A stretch of 64,000 bases of DNA from Rhodospirillales bacterium URHD0017 (GTDB taxonomy: Bacteria; Pseudomonadota; Alphaproteobacteria; Reyranellales; Reyranellaceae), in NCBI GenBank assembly GCA_900110395.1, contig FODP01000004.1, positions 453,170-517,169 on the forward strand, written 5' to 3'. Shown here piece after piece: positions 63,873-64,000 of this stretch. Numbering within the stretch: the first letter of the stretch is position 1; the number at the start of each line of letters is the position of its first letter. A program made the translations under genes and the position numbers. The notes beneath the pieces were generated by a model, which had not been told where the DNA came from, did not search any database, and was given only the letters and a program-made list of their open reading frames with translations.

Positions 63873-64000
63873 ATGGCGCAGATGGTAGCCACGGTGGGCA
63901 TCGATGTCTCGAAGGATCGACTGGATGTCGCCGTGCATCCAACCGACGAGGAGTTCAGTGTGACTAACGACGCCGTGGGCTGGCGCCTGCTGGTTCGACG
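63873..64000 (+). CDS. IS110 family transposase, N-terminal fragment
   Basis: 42 residues visible: MAQMVATVGIDVSKDRLDVA and on to NDAVGWRLLVR. GIDVSKDRLDV is the first part of the DEDD (RuvC-like) catalytic domain, with the first aspartate present. GGAAGGGCTGGAAG supplies the ribosome site. The gene continues past the window edge, so the C-terminal serine-containing domain cannot be seen. Confidence 0.9.
   Translation, partial: MAQMVATVGIDVSKDRLDVAVHPTDEEFSVTNDAVGWRLLVR

Larger units (their letters stand above)
63690..64000 (+). mobile_element. IS110-type insertion sequence, left part
   Basis: Left boundary defined by the break in family B repeat after the CT at 63688-63689. It comprises about 183 non-coding bases and then a DEDD-type transposase start. 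IS110 elements have no terminal inverted repeats and carry a non-coding segment beside the transposase, as seen here. The right end is outside the window. Confidence 0.83.

Overview
The window is 64 kb of GC-rich, densely packed bacterial DNA with short gaps and many 1-4 base overlaps. Gene content points to an environmental, metabolically broad alphaproteobacterium: leucine-type ABC importers, three tripartite-tricarboxylate (Bug-type) binding proteins, Rieske oxygenases, gltBD, fused putA, hrpB, and several families of intergenic palindromes. A Reyranella/Bradyrhizobium-like lineage is a guess, since there is no rRNA or tRNA here to settle it. No rRNA, tRNA or CRISPR array was seen. No stretch over 300 bases lacks a gene, pseudogene or recognisable element.

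Layout. 1-8.4 kb: truncated acyl-CoA dehydrogenase, a DUF1194 protein, then a catabolic unit of a two-subunit Rieske oxygenase followed by a complete five-gene leucine-type ABC importer. 8.4-14.2 kb: small accessory genes (acetyltransferase, DUF1428, a frameshifted MFS gene, a LysR regulator, a GFA/oxidoreductase/methyltransferase operon, an AroQ-like gene). 14.3-20.5 kb: gltB-gltD. 21-29.3 kb: metallo-hydrolase, two Bug proteins, putA and a second Rieske oxygenase. 29.5-36.5 kb: a DUF900 hydrolase and a six-gene minus-strand cluster (EthD, Bug protein, SnoaL, ThDP enzyme, Baeyer-Villiger-type monooxygenase, metallo-hydrolase) that looks like an uncharacterised catabolic pathway. 36.6-37.2 kb: a decayed VapBC module. 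37.3-46.3 kb: hrpB, cupins, amidase, apt, thioesterase, DUF2817 and a cNMP-patatin protein. 46.4-52.9 kb: ArsR/SRPBCC/SnoaL/MFS operon, an AraC-DUF2000 divergent pair, and a DUF2231-GH15-membrane operon. 52.9-58.9 kb: an acyl-CoA cluster (HMG-CoA-synthase-like protein fused to a DUF35 domain, thiolase, two MaoC proteins, SDR, FAD monooxygenase). 59-64 kb: NUDIX, HdeD, a terminase-like gene, a response regulator, a TPP riboswitch in front of a luciferase-like flavin oxidoreductase, and the left part of an IS110-type element.

The most notable observations are four. (1) At the right edge an IS110-type element interrupts a family-B palindrome exactly after a CT dinucleotide, and its 5' non-coding segment carries two short stretches matching both sides of the conserved target arm, as expected of a bridge-RNA target loop. 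(2) A TPP riboswitch precedes a luciferase-like oxidoreductase, with a 17-codon ORF in between. (3) Two genes appear to start with CTG at CTGA overlaps. (4) The HMG-CoA-synthase-like protein seems to have lost all three catalytic residues while keeping a fused DUF35 domain and a neighbouring archaeal-type thiolase.

At least five palindromic repeat families (named A-E here) sit mostly in gaps between co-directional genes. They supply a stop codon in one case, abut a start codon in another, and one is nested inside another.
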